12,699 bases of DNA, taken from positions 1 to 12,699 of the forward strand of contig JBDTMC010000209.1 of NCBI GenBank assembly GCA_039934475.1, read 5' to 3'. This DNA comes from JBDTMC01 sp039934475. GTDB lineage: Bacteria > Acidobacteriota > Terriglobia > Bryobacterales > Bryobacteraceae. Shown here one piece after another: positions 1 to 7,307 of this stretch. Both the position numbers and the translations under genes were made by a program. The notes under the pieces were generated by a model, which searched no databases, was not told the origin of the DNA, and saw only the letters and a list, made by a program, of their open reading frames with translations. Numbering within the stretch: position 1 is the stretch's first letter; each line of letters opens with the position of its first letter.

Positions 1-711
1 CTGCTTGGGATTCGCGCCATGACCCTCACCCATTTCCGCAACAACAATTGGGCCGACTCCTCCACAGACAAGCCGCAGCACAATGGCCTCACGGATTTCG
101 GCCGCGACGTCGTCCGTGAGATGAACCGCATGGGCATGATCGTAGACATTTCGCATGTCTCCGACAAAACCTTTTACGACACGCTTGAAGTGACCACAAG
201 ACCGGTTATCGCCTCCCACTCCTCTTGCCGCGCCCTCACCGATGTCCCGCGCAACATGACCGACGACATGCTGCGCGCCTTGGCCAAAAACGGTGGTGTC
301 GTGGGCATTGCGTTCGCGCCCGGCTTCGTCAACACCTACGACGCCAGTGCCGAGATGGCGGAGATCACTCGCATGGCCGAACGCGAGTCCCCCCTCGCTG
401 GGCGCGCGCTCGACGACTACGCCCGCGAAGAGCACTTTCGCGACTTCGGCTCCACGCCGCGTACGGTCAAGGCGACTCTTCAGGATGTCGTCGATCACAT
501 CGATCACGCCGTCAAAGTGGCGGGCATCGACCATGTAGGCATAGGTAGCGACTTCGATGGAATCGGCAGCGTGCCCAAAGGGCTCGAAGACGTCGCCCAC
601 ATGCCGGCGCTCACCACGGCTCTACTGAAGAAAGGCTACTCCGAGGCAGACATCCGCAAGATCATGGGACTCAACATGCTCCGCGTGTATCACCAGGTGG
701 GCATTCATTAG
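1..711 (+). CDS. Membrane dipeptidase, peptidase family M19 (3' part; 5' end outside window)
   Basis: Zinc-dependent hydrolase of dipeptides, related to renal dipeptidase. The reading frame is open from base 1 and the first in-window codons already match the family, so the Met at 19 is internal and the true start lies upstream. About 236 residues are present of a usual 350-420. Visible family features are a V-D-I-S-H segment with its zinc-ligand-type His at 154-156, an A-S-H-S segment with its His at 217-219 followed by an R-N and a G-G-V-V strand, and the G-S-D-F-D-G segment whose first Asp is at 550-552. The N-terminal H-x-D metal site and any signal peptide would lie outside the window. 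The stop at 709-711 overlaps the convergent pgm stop by 4 bases, leaving no room for a dedicated terminator. Substrate is unknown; many bacterial members accept D-amino-acid dipeptides. Confidence 0.93.
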   Translation: MLGIRAMTLTHFRNNNWADSSTDKPQHNGLTDFGRDVVREMNRMGMIVDISHVSDKTFYDTLEVTTRPVIASHSSCRALTDVPRNMTDDMLRALAKNGGVVGIAFAPGFVNTYDASAEMAEITRMAERESPLAGRALDDYAREEHFRDFGSTPRTVKATLQDVVDHIDHAVKVAGIDHVGIGSDFDGIGSVPKGLEDVAHMPALTTALLKKGYSEADIRKIMGLNMLRVYHQVGIH

Positions 712-2351
712 CCGCCCAAAGCCGCCGAAACAATCGGTTGCGCCTCTGCCAGAATCCGGCTCAAGTGATCCTCGCTGATAAAGCTCTCCGCATATACCTT
801 ATAGATGTTCTCCGTCCCTGACGGGCGCGCCGCGAACCATCCGTTAGCCGTCACTACTTTCAAACCACCGATGGGTTCGTTATTGGCCGGCGCCCGGGTC
901 AGCTTCTGCGTAATCGCTTCGCCGGCCAGGGTCGACGCAGTCACCGCGTCGGCGGACAGCTTCTTCAGCGCATTCTTCTCTTCCGGCGTCGCCGGCGCGT
1001 CCACTCGGCGGTAATATGGCATGCCGAACTGCGCGGCAAAAGCGGCGAAGTGTTCCGACGGATCTTTGCCCGTCACGGCGCTGATCTCGGCCGCCAGCAA
1101 GTCCATGATGATGCCGTCCTTGTCCGTAGTCCACGCGGTGCCGTTCCGTCGCAGGAAAGACGCCCCCGCGCTCTCTTCTCCGCCGAACCCGTAGGAGCCA
1201 TCCAGCAAACCCTGCACAAACCATTTGAAGCCAACCGGCACTTCGGCAATCTTCCGGCCGATCGACGCCGTCACTCGGTCAATAATCCCGCTCGAAACCA
1301 GCGTCTTGCCCGCTACAGCGTTCGCCGGCCACTCCGGCCGGTGCGTGAAGAGGTACCAGATCGCCACTGCCAGGTAGTGGTTCGGATTCATCAAGCCACG
1401 CGGCGTCACAATGCCATGCCGGTCGCTGTCCGGATCGTTGCCGAACGCGAGGTCGTAGTTGTCCTTCATGGCCACCAGTTTCGCCATCGCATACGGGCTC
1501 GAACAGTCCATGCGAATCTTGCCGTCATGATCGACCGACATAAACGAAAACGTCGGATCCAGAACTTTGTTTACCACCGTGACATTCAGTCCGTACTTCG
1601 CGATGATCGGTTCCCAATAGGGCAGGGAAGCCCCGCCCAGCGGATCGGCCGCCAGCCTCAGGCCGGAGCCGCGCACCGCGTCCATGTCCACCACGTTCCC
1701 CAGGTCGTCGACGTAGGGCTGGATGAGGTCGGCGGCGTGCGTGGTATCCGCAGCCATCGCCGTCGCCAGCGTCACCCGTTTCACGGCGCTACTCCCCGCG
1801 GAGAGAATCGCGTTCGCGCGGTCCTCCACCCATTGCGTCACCCCCGTGTCCGCCGGACCGCCATGCGTCTCGTTGTACTTGAAGCCGCCATCTGACGGCG
1901 GATTGTGCGAAGGCGTGATCACGATTCCGTCCGCGAATCCCGCTGAGCGGCCCCGGTTGTAAGTCAAAATTGAATGCGAAACCACTGGCGTCGGCGTGAC
2001 GCCGCCTCCCCGTTGAATGATCGTATTCACGCCATTGGCGGCCAGCACCTCCAACGCCGTTTGCTGCGCCGGTTCCGACAGCGCATGGGTATCCTTGCCC
2101 ATATAGAGAGGTCCGTCGATGCCCTTGCTGGCCCGGTACTCGCAGATCGCCTGCGTGATGGCAGCGATATGGGACTCCGTAAATGAGCCATCCGAAGAAG
2201 TGCCCCGATGCCCGCTGGTGCCAAAGCTGACCCGCTGCCGTGGATCGGCCATATCAGGCTTGCGGTCATAGTAGTCGCCCACCAGGCGATTGACATCAAT
2301 CAGTAACGACTTCGGCGCGGGCAGGCCGGCTAAAGGACTAAGGTTACCCAT
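708..2351 (-). CDS. pgm: Phosphoglucomutase, alpha-D-glucose-phosphate-specific
   Basis: Interconverts glucose-1-phosphate and glucose-6-phosphate in the cytoplasm, linking glycogen, trehalose and nucleotide-sugar synthesis to glycolysis. The 547-residue product is essentially the length of E. coli Pgm. Landmarks in order are an F-G-T-S-G-H-R-G substrate loop near 43-50, the phosphoserine loop T-P-S-H-N-P with Ser148, the magnesium loop D-P-D-S-D-R at 306-311, the sugar loop G-E-E-S-A-G at 391-396, and the phosphate-binding R-P-S-G-T-E-N at 509-515. All look intact. The ATG at 2351 is the first start after an in-frame stop nine bases upstream. A GAGG sits very close to it, so the ribosome binding site is weak or unusual. 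Codons 81-101 recur as a displaced copy at 5581-5642. The gene converges with the M19 gene and shares 4 bases with it. Confidence 0.97.
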   Translation of the reverse strand: MGNLSPLAGLPAPKSLLIDVNRLVGDYYDRKPDMADPRQRVSFGTSGHRGTSSDGSFTESHIAAITQAICEYRASKGIDGPLYMGKDTHALSEPAQQTALEVLAANGVNTIIQRGGGVTPTPVVSHSILTYNRGRSAGFADGIVITPSHNPPSDGGFKYNETHGGPADTGVTQWVEDRANAILSAGSSAVKRVTLATAMAADTTHAADLIQPYVDDLGNVVDMDAVRGSGLRLAADPLGGASLPYWEPIIAKYGLNVTVVNKVLDPTFSFMSVDHDGKIRMDCSSPYAMAKLVAMKDNYDLAFGNDPDSDRHGIVTPRGLMNPNHYLAVAIWYLFTHRPEWPANAVAGKTLVSSGIIDRVTASIGRKIAEVPVGFKWFVQGLLDGSYGFGGEESAGASFLRRNGTAWTTDKDGIIMDLLAAEISAVTGKDPSEHFAAFAAQFGMPYYRRVDAPATPEEKNALKKLSADAVTASTLAGEAITQKLTRAPANNEPIGGLKVVTANGWFAARPSGTENIYKVYAESFISEDHLSRILAEAQPIVSAALGG

Positions 2352-2442
2352 GCCTCACATGGTAAAGCAGGTTGCGGGGTGTGATGGGGAGTGGGGCGGC
2401 AAATGTTCGCTATGACATCGCCTTGAGCCTCAGCGTACACCC

Positions 2443-2547
2443 GCCAGGCAATTCGGTGACAGACGGAAGTGTCCCCCGTGGAAGTCTCCATGAAACCACG
2501 AATCATTTCACGGGGGGACACTTCCGTCTGTCACCGAATTACCTGGC
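2443..2547. repeat. Long near-perfect inverted repeat (REP/RAYT-type palindrome)
   Basis: Left arm 2443-2480 and right arm 2509-2547 are reverse complements of about 38 bases, with one mismatch near the outer end and one extra base in a run of G/C (five C against six G). The loop is 28 bases. The arms carry the core GGTGACAGACGGAAGTGTCC. From memory, cores of this GTGACAGAC...GTGTCC kind recur as intergenic palindromes in many genomes and are often paired with REP-associated tyrosine transposases (Y1, IS200-like). No such transposase lies in this window. The element sits between the starts of pgm and the stop of the S53-like gene, so on the minus strand it could also act as a transcript-end structure. 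It has no T-run, so a classical intrinsic terminator is not supported. Confidence 0.9.
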
Positions 2548-2586
2548 CAACACCGAACTTGCCGACTGGACTGGGCGCTACCTAAT

Positions 2587-3765
2587 TCAGTTTCCCAGTA
2601 GACTGACCGGAACTCCGACGCCCGTCAAGAAGTCCCAGCCCGGGCGGGCGTGGACTCCAATAGCTTGTCCCCGAGTGATATCCCGCAAGGCAGATGCATT
2701 GCCCAAGTCGCCGTAGATCGTGGCGAGCGCCTCAGCCGTGCTGTTCTCCGTGCTTCCGCGCCGATTCAAAATGGCGGCCCAGCCCGCGAGGCCAGTCCCC
2801 GTGTTCCCCGAGAACTGCCAACCTGGTGGGACGTCGAACGGTGTCGTGTCGTAATAGAGGACCGCCCCGATCAGCGGATCGGCCGCAAAGGCCACGTCCG
2901 GAATGCCGCGCTTGCTCCCGACAATACTCTGTATACCGTCCTGATAGGCCGGGCGCGGCCAGAACGCGCTTGTACCTCCAGTCCAGAACGTAGAGGCCGG
3001 CTCCCCGACAAAGTTGCCCTGGCTGTCGCGAAAGATTCCGGTTCCGCCCACGGCGATGACGTTGGGCGAGAGCGCCGGATATTCCAGGAAGCCAGGAGCG
3101 CCCTGGCTGTCGGCCAGGTAGACCACCCCCGGGCTGGTGAAGTCGGGATCGATGTTGGAATCCGAGGCGCTCTCCGGAGATCCGAACGGCAGAATCACCT
3201 GACCCCGGCCGAGCGGCGAGGTGGCGATGATCTGGTTGGCGACATGAACAGCCACCCGCAAGTCGCCCCAACCCGCGCTTGCCGCTTCCACCAGGACAAC
3301 GGTGGCGTTCGGCGCGAAGGCGTGTGCATACTCCACAATGCCGGAGGCGTTAGCGGCCCACAATCCGTCTACCGGAGGCGCTATCCCGGCCGCATAGACC
3401 TTCCGAAAGCAAGGATTGGAGGCATTGCACTCCGGCAGCCCGAATTGTCGCGAGAAGGCCGTCAGGTCCACGCCCGCCGTGGGATAGTCGAAGGCGTTCA
3501 CAATCGCAATGATGCCATTACCGCCATGGGGCACCGCCGTCGTGCCATTCACCGGACAGCCTGAAACCAGGGTTGACACCAGCCGGTAGACGCATGCCAG
3601 CGACGTGGGAGTCTCCCAGGGCGGCCGGTCAAAAGCGCTCGTGAGATCTCCCGCCGCCCGGGCTCCCTGGTGGTGCGGGCGAACGCCAGCCGGCGTCTGG
3701 GCCGATATCGAGAGGCCCGCTGAAGCTAACAACGTCACGGTTGTCGCTAATCGAAAACACCTCAC
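2587..3765 (-). CDS. Secreted S53 (sedolisin)-like protein, probably catalytically inactive
   Basis: The fold assignment rests on sedolisin landmarks: V-E-Y-A-H-A-F-A-P-N-A at 144-154, Y-P-A-L-S-P-N-V-I-A-V-G-G-T at 229-242, R-G-I-P-D-V-A-F-A-A-D-P at 286-297, the calcium-site D-I-T-R-G at 362-366 and G-W-D-F-L-T-G-V-G-V-P at 376-386. Active sedolisins use a Ser-Glu-Asp triad. Here the S-G-T-S element reads T-G-T-G, with Gly325 where the Ser belongs. The positions expected for Glu and Asp (about 139 and 143) read Asn and Ile. The long pro-domain is absent. A signal peptide covers about 1-22. The start is GTG at 3765, chosen because a perfect AGGAGG (3772-3777) lies 6 bases upstream. The product is probably a secreted binding or structural protein rather than a protease; a divergent protease is the alternative. 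It is transcribed away from the Rieske gene. Confidence 0.8.
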   Translation of the reverse strand: MRCFRLATTVTLLASAGLSISAQTPAGVRPHHQGARAAGDLTSAFDRPPWETPTSLACVYRLVSTLVSGCPVNGTTAVPHGGNGIIAIVNAFDYPTAGVDLTAFSRQFGLPECNASNPCFRKVYAAGIAPPVDGLWAANASGIVEYAHAFAPNATVVLVEAASAGWGDLRVAVHVANQIIATSPLGRGQVILPFGSPESASDSNIDPDFTSPGVVYLADSQGAPGFLEYPALSPNVIAVGGTGIFRDSQGNFVGEPASTFWTGGTSAFWPRPAYQDGIQSIVGSKRGIPDVAFAADPLIGAVLYYDTTPFDVPPGWQFSGNTGTGLAGWAAILNRRGSTENSTAEALATIYGDLGNASALRDITRGQAIGVHARPGWDFLTGVGVPVSLLGN

Positions 3766-3961
3766 CAGTCACCTCCTGTGCGGCCGGTCCACCCGTTCCC
3801 GAGAATGCCATCATTTGGATGATCGGGCTACGGCGGAAGTGAAAACAAGTTGTTAAATGAATGGTTGACACCTTCTGCCCCAGGTGCCAAATTTACGCAG
3901 AAGAGAAATAATGTGCCTGCCAAACCACCTGCAAGAAGAACAACGGCCGGCAAAAGATTGA

Positions 3962-3993
3962 AAGGACATTGGCCACCTGTTTGCAATGTCCTT
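3962..3993 (+). promoter_or_regulatory. Leader hairpin or operator-like inverted repeat before the Rieske-reductase gene
   Basis: AAGGACATTG (3962-3971) and CAATGTCCTT (3984-3993) are perfect 10-base inverted arms around a 12-base loop. The stem lies 16 bases upstream of the AAGGAG ribosome binding site (4010-4015) of the gene that starts at 4022. It sits in the 256-base divergent gap between the S53-like gene and the Rieske-reductase gene, which otherwise holds only their ribosome binding sites. It could be a protein-binding operator or an mRNA structure. The loop has no T-run after it, so a terminator is unlikely. The role is inferred from position only. Confidence 0.5.
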
Positions 3994-4021
3994 CAGGAAA
4001 TGAATCACGAAGGAGCTCCGA

Positions 4022-5572
4022 ATGGCCGAAGACAATAAACTGAGTGGACCCGATCTAAAGGCGGGCCTGGAATTCAGCAAGCTCACAGAAAACGAACCAT
4101 TTCTCGGCCACTACGAAGGCGAGCCCGTGATCCTCGTGCGCCAAGGCGATCGCGTTTCTGCCCTCGCCGCCACCTGCACGCATTACGGCGGACCGTTGGC
4201 CGAAGGCCTCGTAGTAGACAACACCATTCGGTGCCCTTGGCATCACGCACGCTTCAATGTCCACACTGGCGAAGCGGAAGGCGCTCCAGCGCTGAATCCG
4301 GTGTCGTGTTTTCATGTCCGCCGCCAGGGGAGTACGGTCGCCATCACCGGAAAGGCGGAGCCGGATTTTCACGTTGTCTTCCCGCAAAACCCTTCATCGA
4401 TCGTGATCATTGGCGCTGGGGCAGCCGGAGCCGCTTGCGCCGACATGCTCCGCACAAAGGGTTATAGCGGACCGGTCACGCTTGTTGCAGACGAGCAGCC
4501 CGGACCCGTCGACCGTCCCAATCTCTCCAAGGATTACCTGGCCGGCTCGGCGCCGGAAGAATGGATTCCCCTGCGCACCCCTGATTACTATAAGTCGATC
4601 GACGTCGACTTAGTTACCGGCACTCCGGCGATTCAAATTCGCCCCAGCGAACACAAGGTTTCCCTGCGCGACGGCCGGAACCTAAGCTACGGCGCGCTCC
4701 TGCTCGCCACTGGGGCGGAGCCCCGTACGCTCTCCATCAAAGGCTCGAATTTGCCCCACGTCTTTCGCCTCCGGACCCTTGCGGACAGCAACGCCATCAT
4801 CGCGAAGGCACAGCAGGCACGAAACTGCGTGGTCATCGGATCCAGCTTCATCGGGCTCGAAGTCGCCGCCTCGCTTCGTACCCGTGGGCGTGAGGTTGCT
4901 GTCATTAGCCAGGACTCCGTCCCCCTCGGAAAAATTCTGGGCGATGAACTGGGTCGCTTCGTCCAGAGGCTTCACGAGAAACACGGAGTTCGATTCCTGC
5001 TCGGCACCAAACCGCAAGAGATTCTACCCGACAAGATTGACGTCGGCCAGGGACATACCGTCGATGCCGACCTGGTCGTCCTCGGAGTCGGTGTCTCGCC
5101 ACGAACTTCCTTGGCCGATGAGGCGGGCCTTACGGTCGACAACGGTGTCGTTGTGGATGAGATGCTTCGTACGAGTGCCTCGGATGTCTTTGCAGCGGGC
5201 GATATCGCTCGCTATCCGGAACCCGTTTCGGGAGAACAAACGCGGATAGAACATTGGGTCGTAGCCGAACGGCAGGGACAGGCTGTCGCACGCTCGATGC
5301 TGGGCATCGGCGGTCCTTTCCGTCAAACGCCTTTCTTCTGGAGTCAGCACTACGATGTCCAGATCTCCTACGTGGGGCATGCATCAAAATGGGATGACTG
5401 CGAAATCGAAGGCGATCTCGAGAAGCAGGACGCTTGCGCTGTCTATCGCCGGGCGGAGAAAATCATTGCCGTCGCGACAATCGGTCGAGACCTCCTGAGC
5501 CTGCGAGTGGAAGCTGCGATGGAAGCCGGCAGAGCGTCGGATCTCGACTCACTTCTTCGCGCCGATGGCTGA
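4022..5572 (+). CDS. Rieske [2Fe-2S]-FAD/NAD(P)H oxidoreductase fusion (AIF-like ferredoxin reductase)
   Basis: A single 516-residue chain joins a Rieske ferredoxin domain (about 10-115) to a pyridine-nucleotide-disulfide-type reductase. Rieske cluster ligands are Cys52-x-His54 and Cys71-x-x-His74. The FAD-binding G-x-G-x-x-G is at 131-136, the NAD(P)H-binding G-S-S-F-I-G-L-E at 273-280, and the second FAD motif D-V-F-A-A-G-D at 388-394. The remaining C-terminal part fits a reductase C-terminal domain. This architecture is that of AIFM3-like proteins and of self-contained NADH-to-ferredoxin electron carriers. It should move electrons from NAD(P)H through FAD to the cluster and then to an unidentified acceptor; no oxygenase or P450 gene is nearby. 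No signal peptide is visible, so it is cytoplasmic. AAGGAG (4010-4015) supports the ATG. It appears monocistronic, with a leader hairpin at 3962-3993. Confidence 0.93.
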   Translation: MAEDNKLSGPDLKAGLEFSKLTENEPFLGHYEGEPVILVRQGDRVSALAATCTHYGGPLAEGLVVDNTIRCPWHHARFNVHTGEAEGAPALNPVSCFHVRRQGSTVAITGKAEPDFHVVFPQNPSSIVIIGAGAAGAACADMLRTKGYSGPVTLVADEQPGPVDRPNLSKDYLAGSAPEEWIPLRTPDYYKSIDVDLVTGTPAIQIRPSEHKVSLRDGRNLSYGALLLATGAEPRTLSIKGSNLPHVFRLRTLADSNAIIAKAQQARNCVVIGSSFIGLEVAASLRTRGREVAVISQDSVPLGKILGDELGRFVQRLHEKHGVRFLLGTKPQEILPDKIDVGQGHTVDADLVVLGVGVSPRTSLADEAGLTVDNGVVVDEMLRTSASDVFAAGDIARYPEPVSGEQTRIEHWVVAERQGQAVARSMLGIGGPFRQTPFFWSQHYDVQISYVGHASKWDDCEIEGDLEKQDACAVYRRAEKIIAVATIGRDLLSLRVEAAMEAGRASDLDSLLRADG

Positions 5573-5580
5573 CCCGTAGT

Positions 5581-5642
5581 TTCAACGCCGTTTGCTGCGC
5601 CGGTTCCGACAGCGCGTTGGTATCCTTGCCCATATAGAGCGG
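5581..5642 (-). pseudogene. Displaced 62-base internal fragment of a phosphoglucomutase gene
   Basis: Bases 5581-5642 align without gaps to 2050-2111, inside the intact pgm, in the same orientation, with 58 of 62 identical by my count (differences at 5582, 5616, 5618 and 5640). Read on the minus strand, the frame is preserved and gives P-L-Y-M-G-K-D-T-N-A-L-S-E-P-A-Q-Q-T-A-L. This matches Pgm residues 81-100 except that His88 becomes Asn, which takes two base changes; the change at 5640 is synonymous. Similarity ends abruptly on both sides, 8 bases after the stop of the Rieske gene on one side and near 5643 on the other. It is far too short to be functional coding DNA. The mix of synonymous and conservative changes suggests it comes from a diverged pgm copy rather than a fresh duplication of the neighbour. 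Confidence 0.85.
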
Positions 5643-5805
5643 GGCCTTGGCACTGGACAGTTAGTGTCTGCACGGCAAATCGGGATTCGGCTGTCGTGAC
5701 TTTTCCTGACTGTAATTGTGGTAACTTTGGTGCGCGGCGATTTCGAATGACCGATCGTGCAGCGGTCCAGACATCAAAGTCACCACCGCTGAAAAAGGAG
5801 CAGGC

Positions 5806-5919
5806 ATGGGAGACAAGGGTGGGAAGAAAGACAAGGAAAAGAGCAAGCAACAACAGTTGACGAAACAGAAACAAGACGAGAACAAAAAACACGACAAAGC
5901 CACGGTGAAGAAGCCGTAG
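5806..5919 (+). CDS. Small lysine/glutamine-rich protein, 37 residues
   Basis: A 37-codon ORF starts at ATG 5806 behind a strong AAGGAG (5795-5800, inside an A-rich run) at 5-base spacing and ends with TAG at 5917-5919. The product contains 13 Lys, 5 Gln and 6 Asp/Glu, with no Arg, Cys or aromatic residue. It begins M-G-D-K-G-G-K-K-D-K and ends in V-K-K-P. It should be highly basic and disordered or simply helical, with no signal peptide or membrane segment. I recall similar short M-G-D-K-x-x-K-K-D-K proteins of unknown function in Acidobacteriota and related soil bacteria, but I could not check this. The A-rich composition stands out from the GC-rich surroundings. A possible stem (5933-5940 with 5965-5972) begins 13 bases after the stop. 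It stands alone between the Rieske and beta-lactamase-like genes. Confidence 0.72.
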   Translation: MGDKGGKKDKEKSKQQQLTKQKQDENKKHDKATVKKP

Positions 5920-5932
5920 CAGGCCCACATAA

Positions 5933-5972
5933 CGGCCGATTCTTGGGCGCTCCGAACGGTTCTGATCGGCCG
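5933..5972. repeat. Inverted repeat downstream of the small lysine-rich ORF
   Basis: CGGCCGAT (5933-5940) and ATCGGCCG (5965-5972) are perfect 8-base inverted arms separated by 24 bases, starting 13 bases after the stop of the 37-codon ORF. The loop contains a smaller palindrome, GAACGGTTC. No T-run follows, so it is only a weak candidate for a transcript-end structure or a protein-binding site. In GC-rich DNA an 8-base stem with a loop this long may be chance. Confidence 0.3.
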
Positions 5973-6082
5973 GTGCGCGCTCGCGTTCTGAAATTGCGGG
6001 AGCACGAGATGGCTGTCGCCACAGCCGTTACGCGCTGGCGGACGATCATCCACTTGGATCCAGTGCAGGAGAGATTGTCAGC

Positions 6083-7276
6083 ATGAGAATCAGCCGAAAA
6101 GTCCTTCCGCTTCAGGTGGCGCTTCTAGCCGCCCTCTGCGCTCCCGCGTCCCTCGCACAAAGGCTACCCACCGGCGCCGCCATCGACGCCGAAGTGGGCA
6201 AGATCATGACCCGCACCCACGCCAAGGGCATGGCCGTTGCGGTGATCGACCACGGCAAGGTTGGCTACGTCCACGCGTACGGCGTGCGCAACGCCAAGGG
6301 AGACCCGCTAACTGCGGACACTGTCATGTATGGCGCTTCGCTCACCAAGACGGTGTTTGCCTACACCGTCATGCAACTGGTTGATCAGCGCAAGTTAACT
6401 CTCGATACACCGCTGAAGGACGATCTGGACAAGCCACTGCCGGAGTATGCTCCCGATCCGGTCTTCCCGGACAAATATGGGCCATACAAGGATCTGGCGG
6501 GCGATTCGCGTTGGCAGAAGATCACGCCGCGTATGTCGCTCACCCATTCAACTGGCTTCGCCAACTTCTGGTTCATTGAGCCCGATCAGAAGCTGCGCAT
6601 CCATTTCGAGCCCGGCAGCCGCTACAGCTATTCGGGCGAAGGTTTCATCCTTCTTCAATTCGCCATCGAACATGGCCGCACGGCGCAAGGCTTGGGGCTC
6701 GATGTCGGCGCTCTGACCAAGGCCAATTTCCAGCGTCTTGGCATGACCCGCACCAGCCTCGTCTGGCGTGATGATTTCGCCGGAAATCTAGCGGATGGCT
6801 GGAACGATCAGGGGCAACCGCAGGAACATGATCAGCGTAGCAAGGTGCGCGCGGCGGGCTCAATGGACACCACGATTTCGGATCTCCCGAAATTCGTTGC
6901 CGCTCTCGTTCGCGGAGATGGCCTCAGCGCCGCCTCCCGCGCTGAGATCACAAAGCCGCTACTGCATATCGGCAGTGCCCATCAGTTTCCCCCCTTTCTT
7001 CCCGACTTACCAGAGAAGGATCAACGCAAGGACCTGTATGCCGGCCTCGGAGTGGTTGTCTTCGACGGGCCGCAGGGCCACGGCTTTTATAAGGGCGGCC
7101 ACGACGGTCAAACCGCCAACACAATCGTCTGCGTCGAAGCCCGTCAGCGTTGCGTCGTCATCCTTTCGAACGACGTTCGCTCCGAAGCCGGATTCCCCGA
7201 TCTGGTCAGATTCATCCTCGGCGACACCGGAGTTCCCTATGACTGGGAATATGGCGATCACGCTGGAAAGTCGTGA
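6083..7276 (+). CDS. Secreted serine hydrolase, beta-lactamase/DD-peptidase family (class C-like)
   Basis: The protein has 397 residues with a Sec signal peptide (about 1-25, ending near A-S-L-A-Q). The penicillin-binding/beta-lactamase fold motifs are present in order: S-L-T-K at 86-89 with nucleophile Ser86 and Lys89, Y-S-G at 183-185 in the place of Y-x-N after the typical P-G-x-x-Y, and H-D-G at 340-342 (H-x-G type) in place of K-T-G. This pattern is common in the EstB/serine-hydrolase branch, so esterase, D-amino-peptidase or transacylase activity is at least as likely as true beta-lactam hydrolysis. It should act in the periplasm or outside the cell. The ATG at 6083 follows AGGAGA (6067-6072) at about 10 bases. 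Neighbours give no clear pathway: it lies 163 bases after the lysine-rich ORF and 87 bases before the GH116 gene. Confidence 0.9.
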   Translation: MRISRKVLPLQVALLAALCAPASLAQRLPTGAAIDAEVGKIMTRTHAKGMAVAVIDHGKVGYVHAYGVRNAKGDPLTADTVMYGASLTKTVFAYTVMQLVDQRKLTLDTPLKDDLDKPLPEYAPDPVFPDKYGPYKDLAGDSRWQKITPRMSLTHSTGFANFWFIEPDQKLRIHFEPGSRYSYSGEGFILLQFAIEHGRTAQGLGLDVGALTKANFQRLGMTRTSLVWRDDFAGNLADGWNDQGQPQEHDQRSKVRAAGSMDTTISDLPKFVAALVRGDGLSAASRAEITKPLLHIGSAHQFPPFLPDLPEKDQRKDLYAGLGVVVFDGPQGHGFYKGGHDGQTANTIVCVEARQRCVVILSNDVRSEAGFPDLVRFILGDTGVPYDWEYGDHAGKS

Positions 7277-7307
7277 GCGGCGCTCGCGGAGGATGATCTG
7301 CGTTCCC

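Noticed and set aside
1050..1895. Long plus-strand open frame antisense to pgm
   Set aside because: Arg/His/Pro-rich translation with no family resemblance; it is the GC-rich shadow of an intact, conserved pgm.
2650..3564. 304-codon open frame antisense to the S53-like gene
   Set aside because: Arg-rich shadow. The opposite strand carries clear sedolisin motifs, a signal peptide and a perfect ribosome binding site.
3865..3893. TTGACA as a -35 box for the Rieske-reductase gene
   Set aside because: The hexamer is perfect, but 17 bases on there is only CAAATT, a poor -10, so I did not list a promoter.
6011..6026. Stem GGCTGT/ACAGCC with a 4-base loop before the beta-lactamase-like gene
   Set aside because: Six-base stem with no T-run or conserved context; expected by chance in GC-rich DNA.
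5443..6053. Minus-strand frames over the pgm fragment and small ORF region
   Set aside because: Low-complexity Phe/Leu/Cys-rich translations are the reverse of the lysine-rich ORF; there is no start signal or family match.
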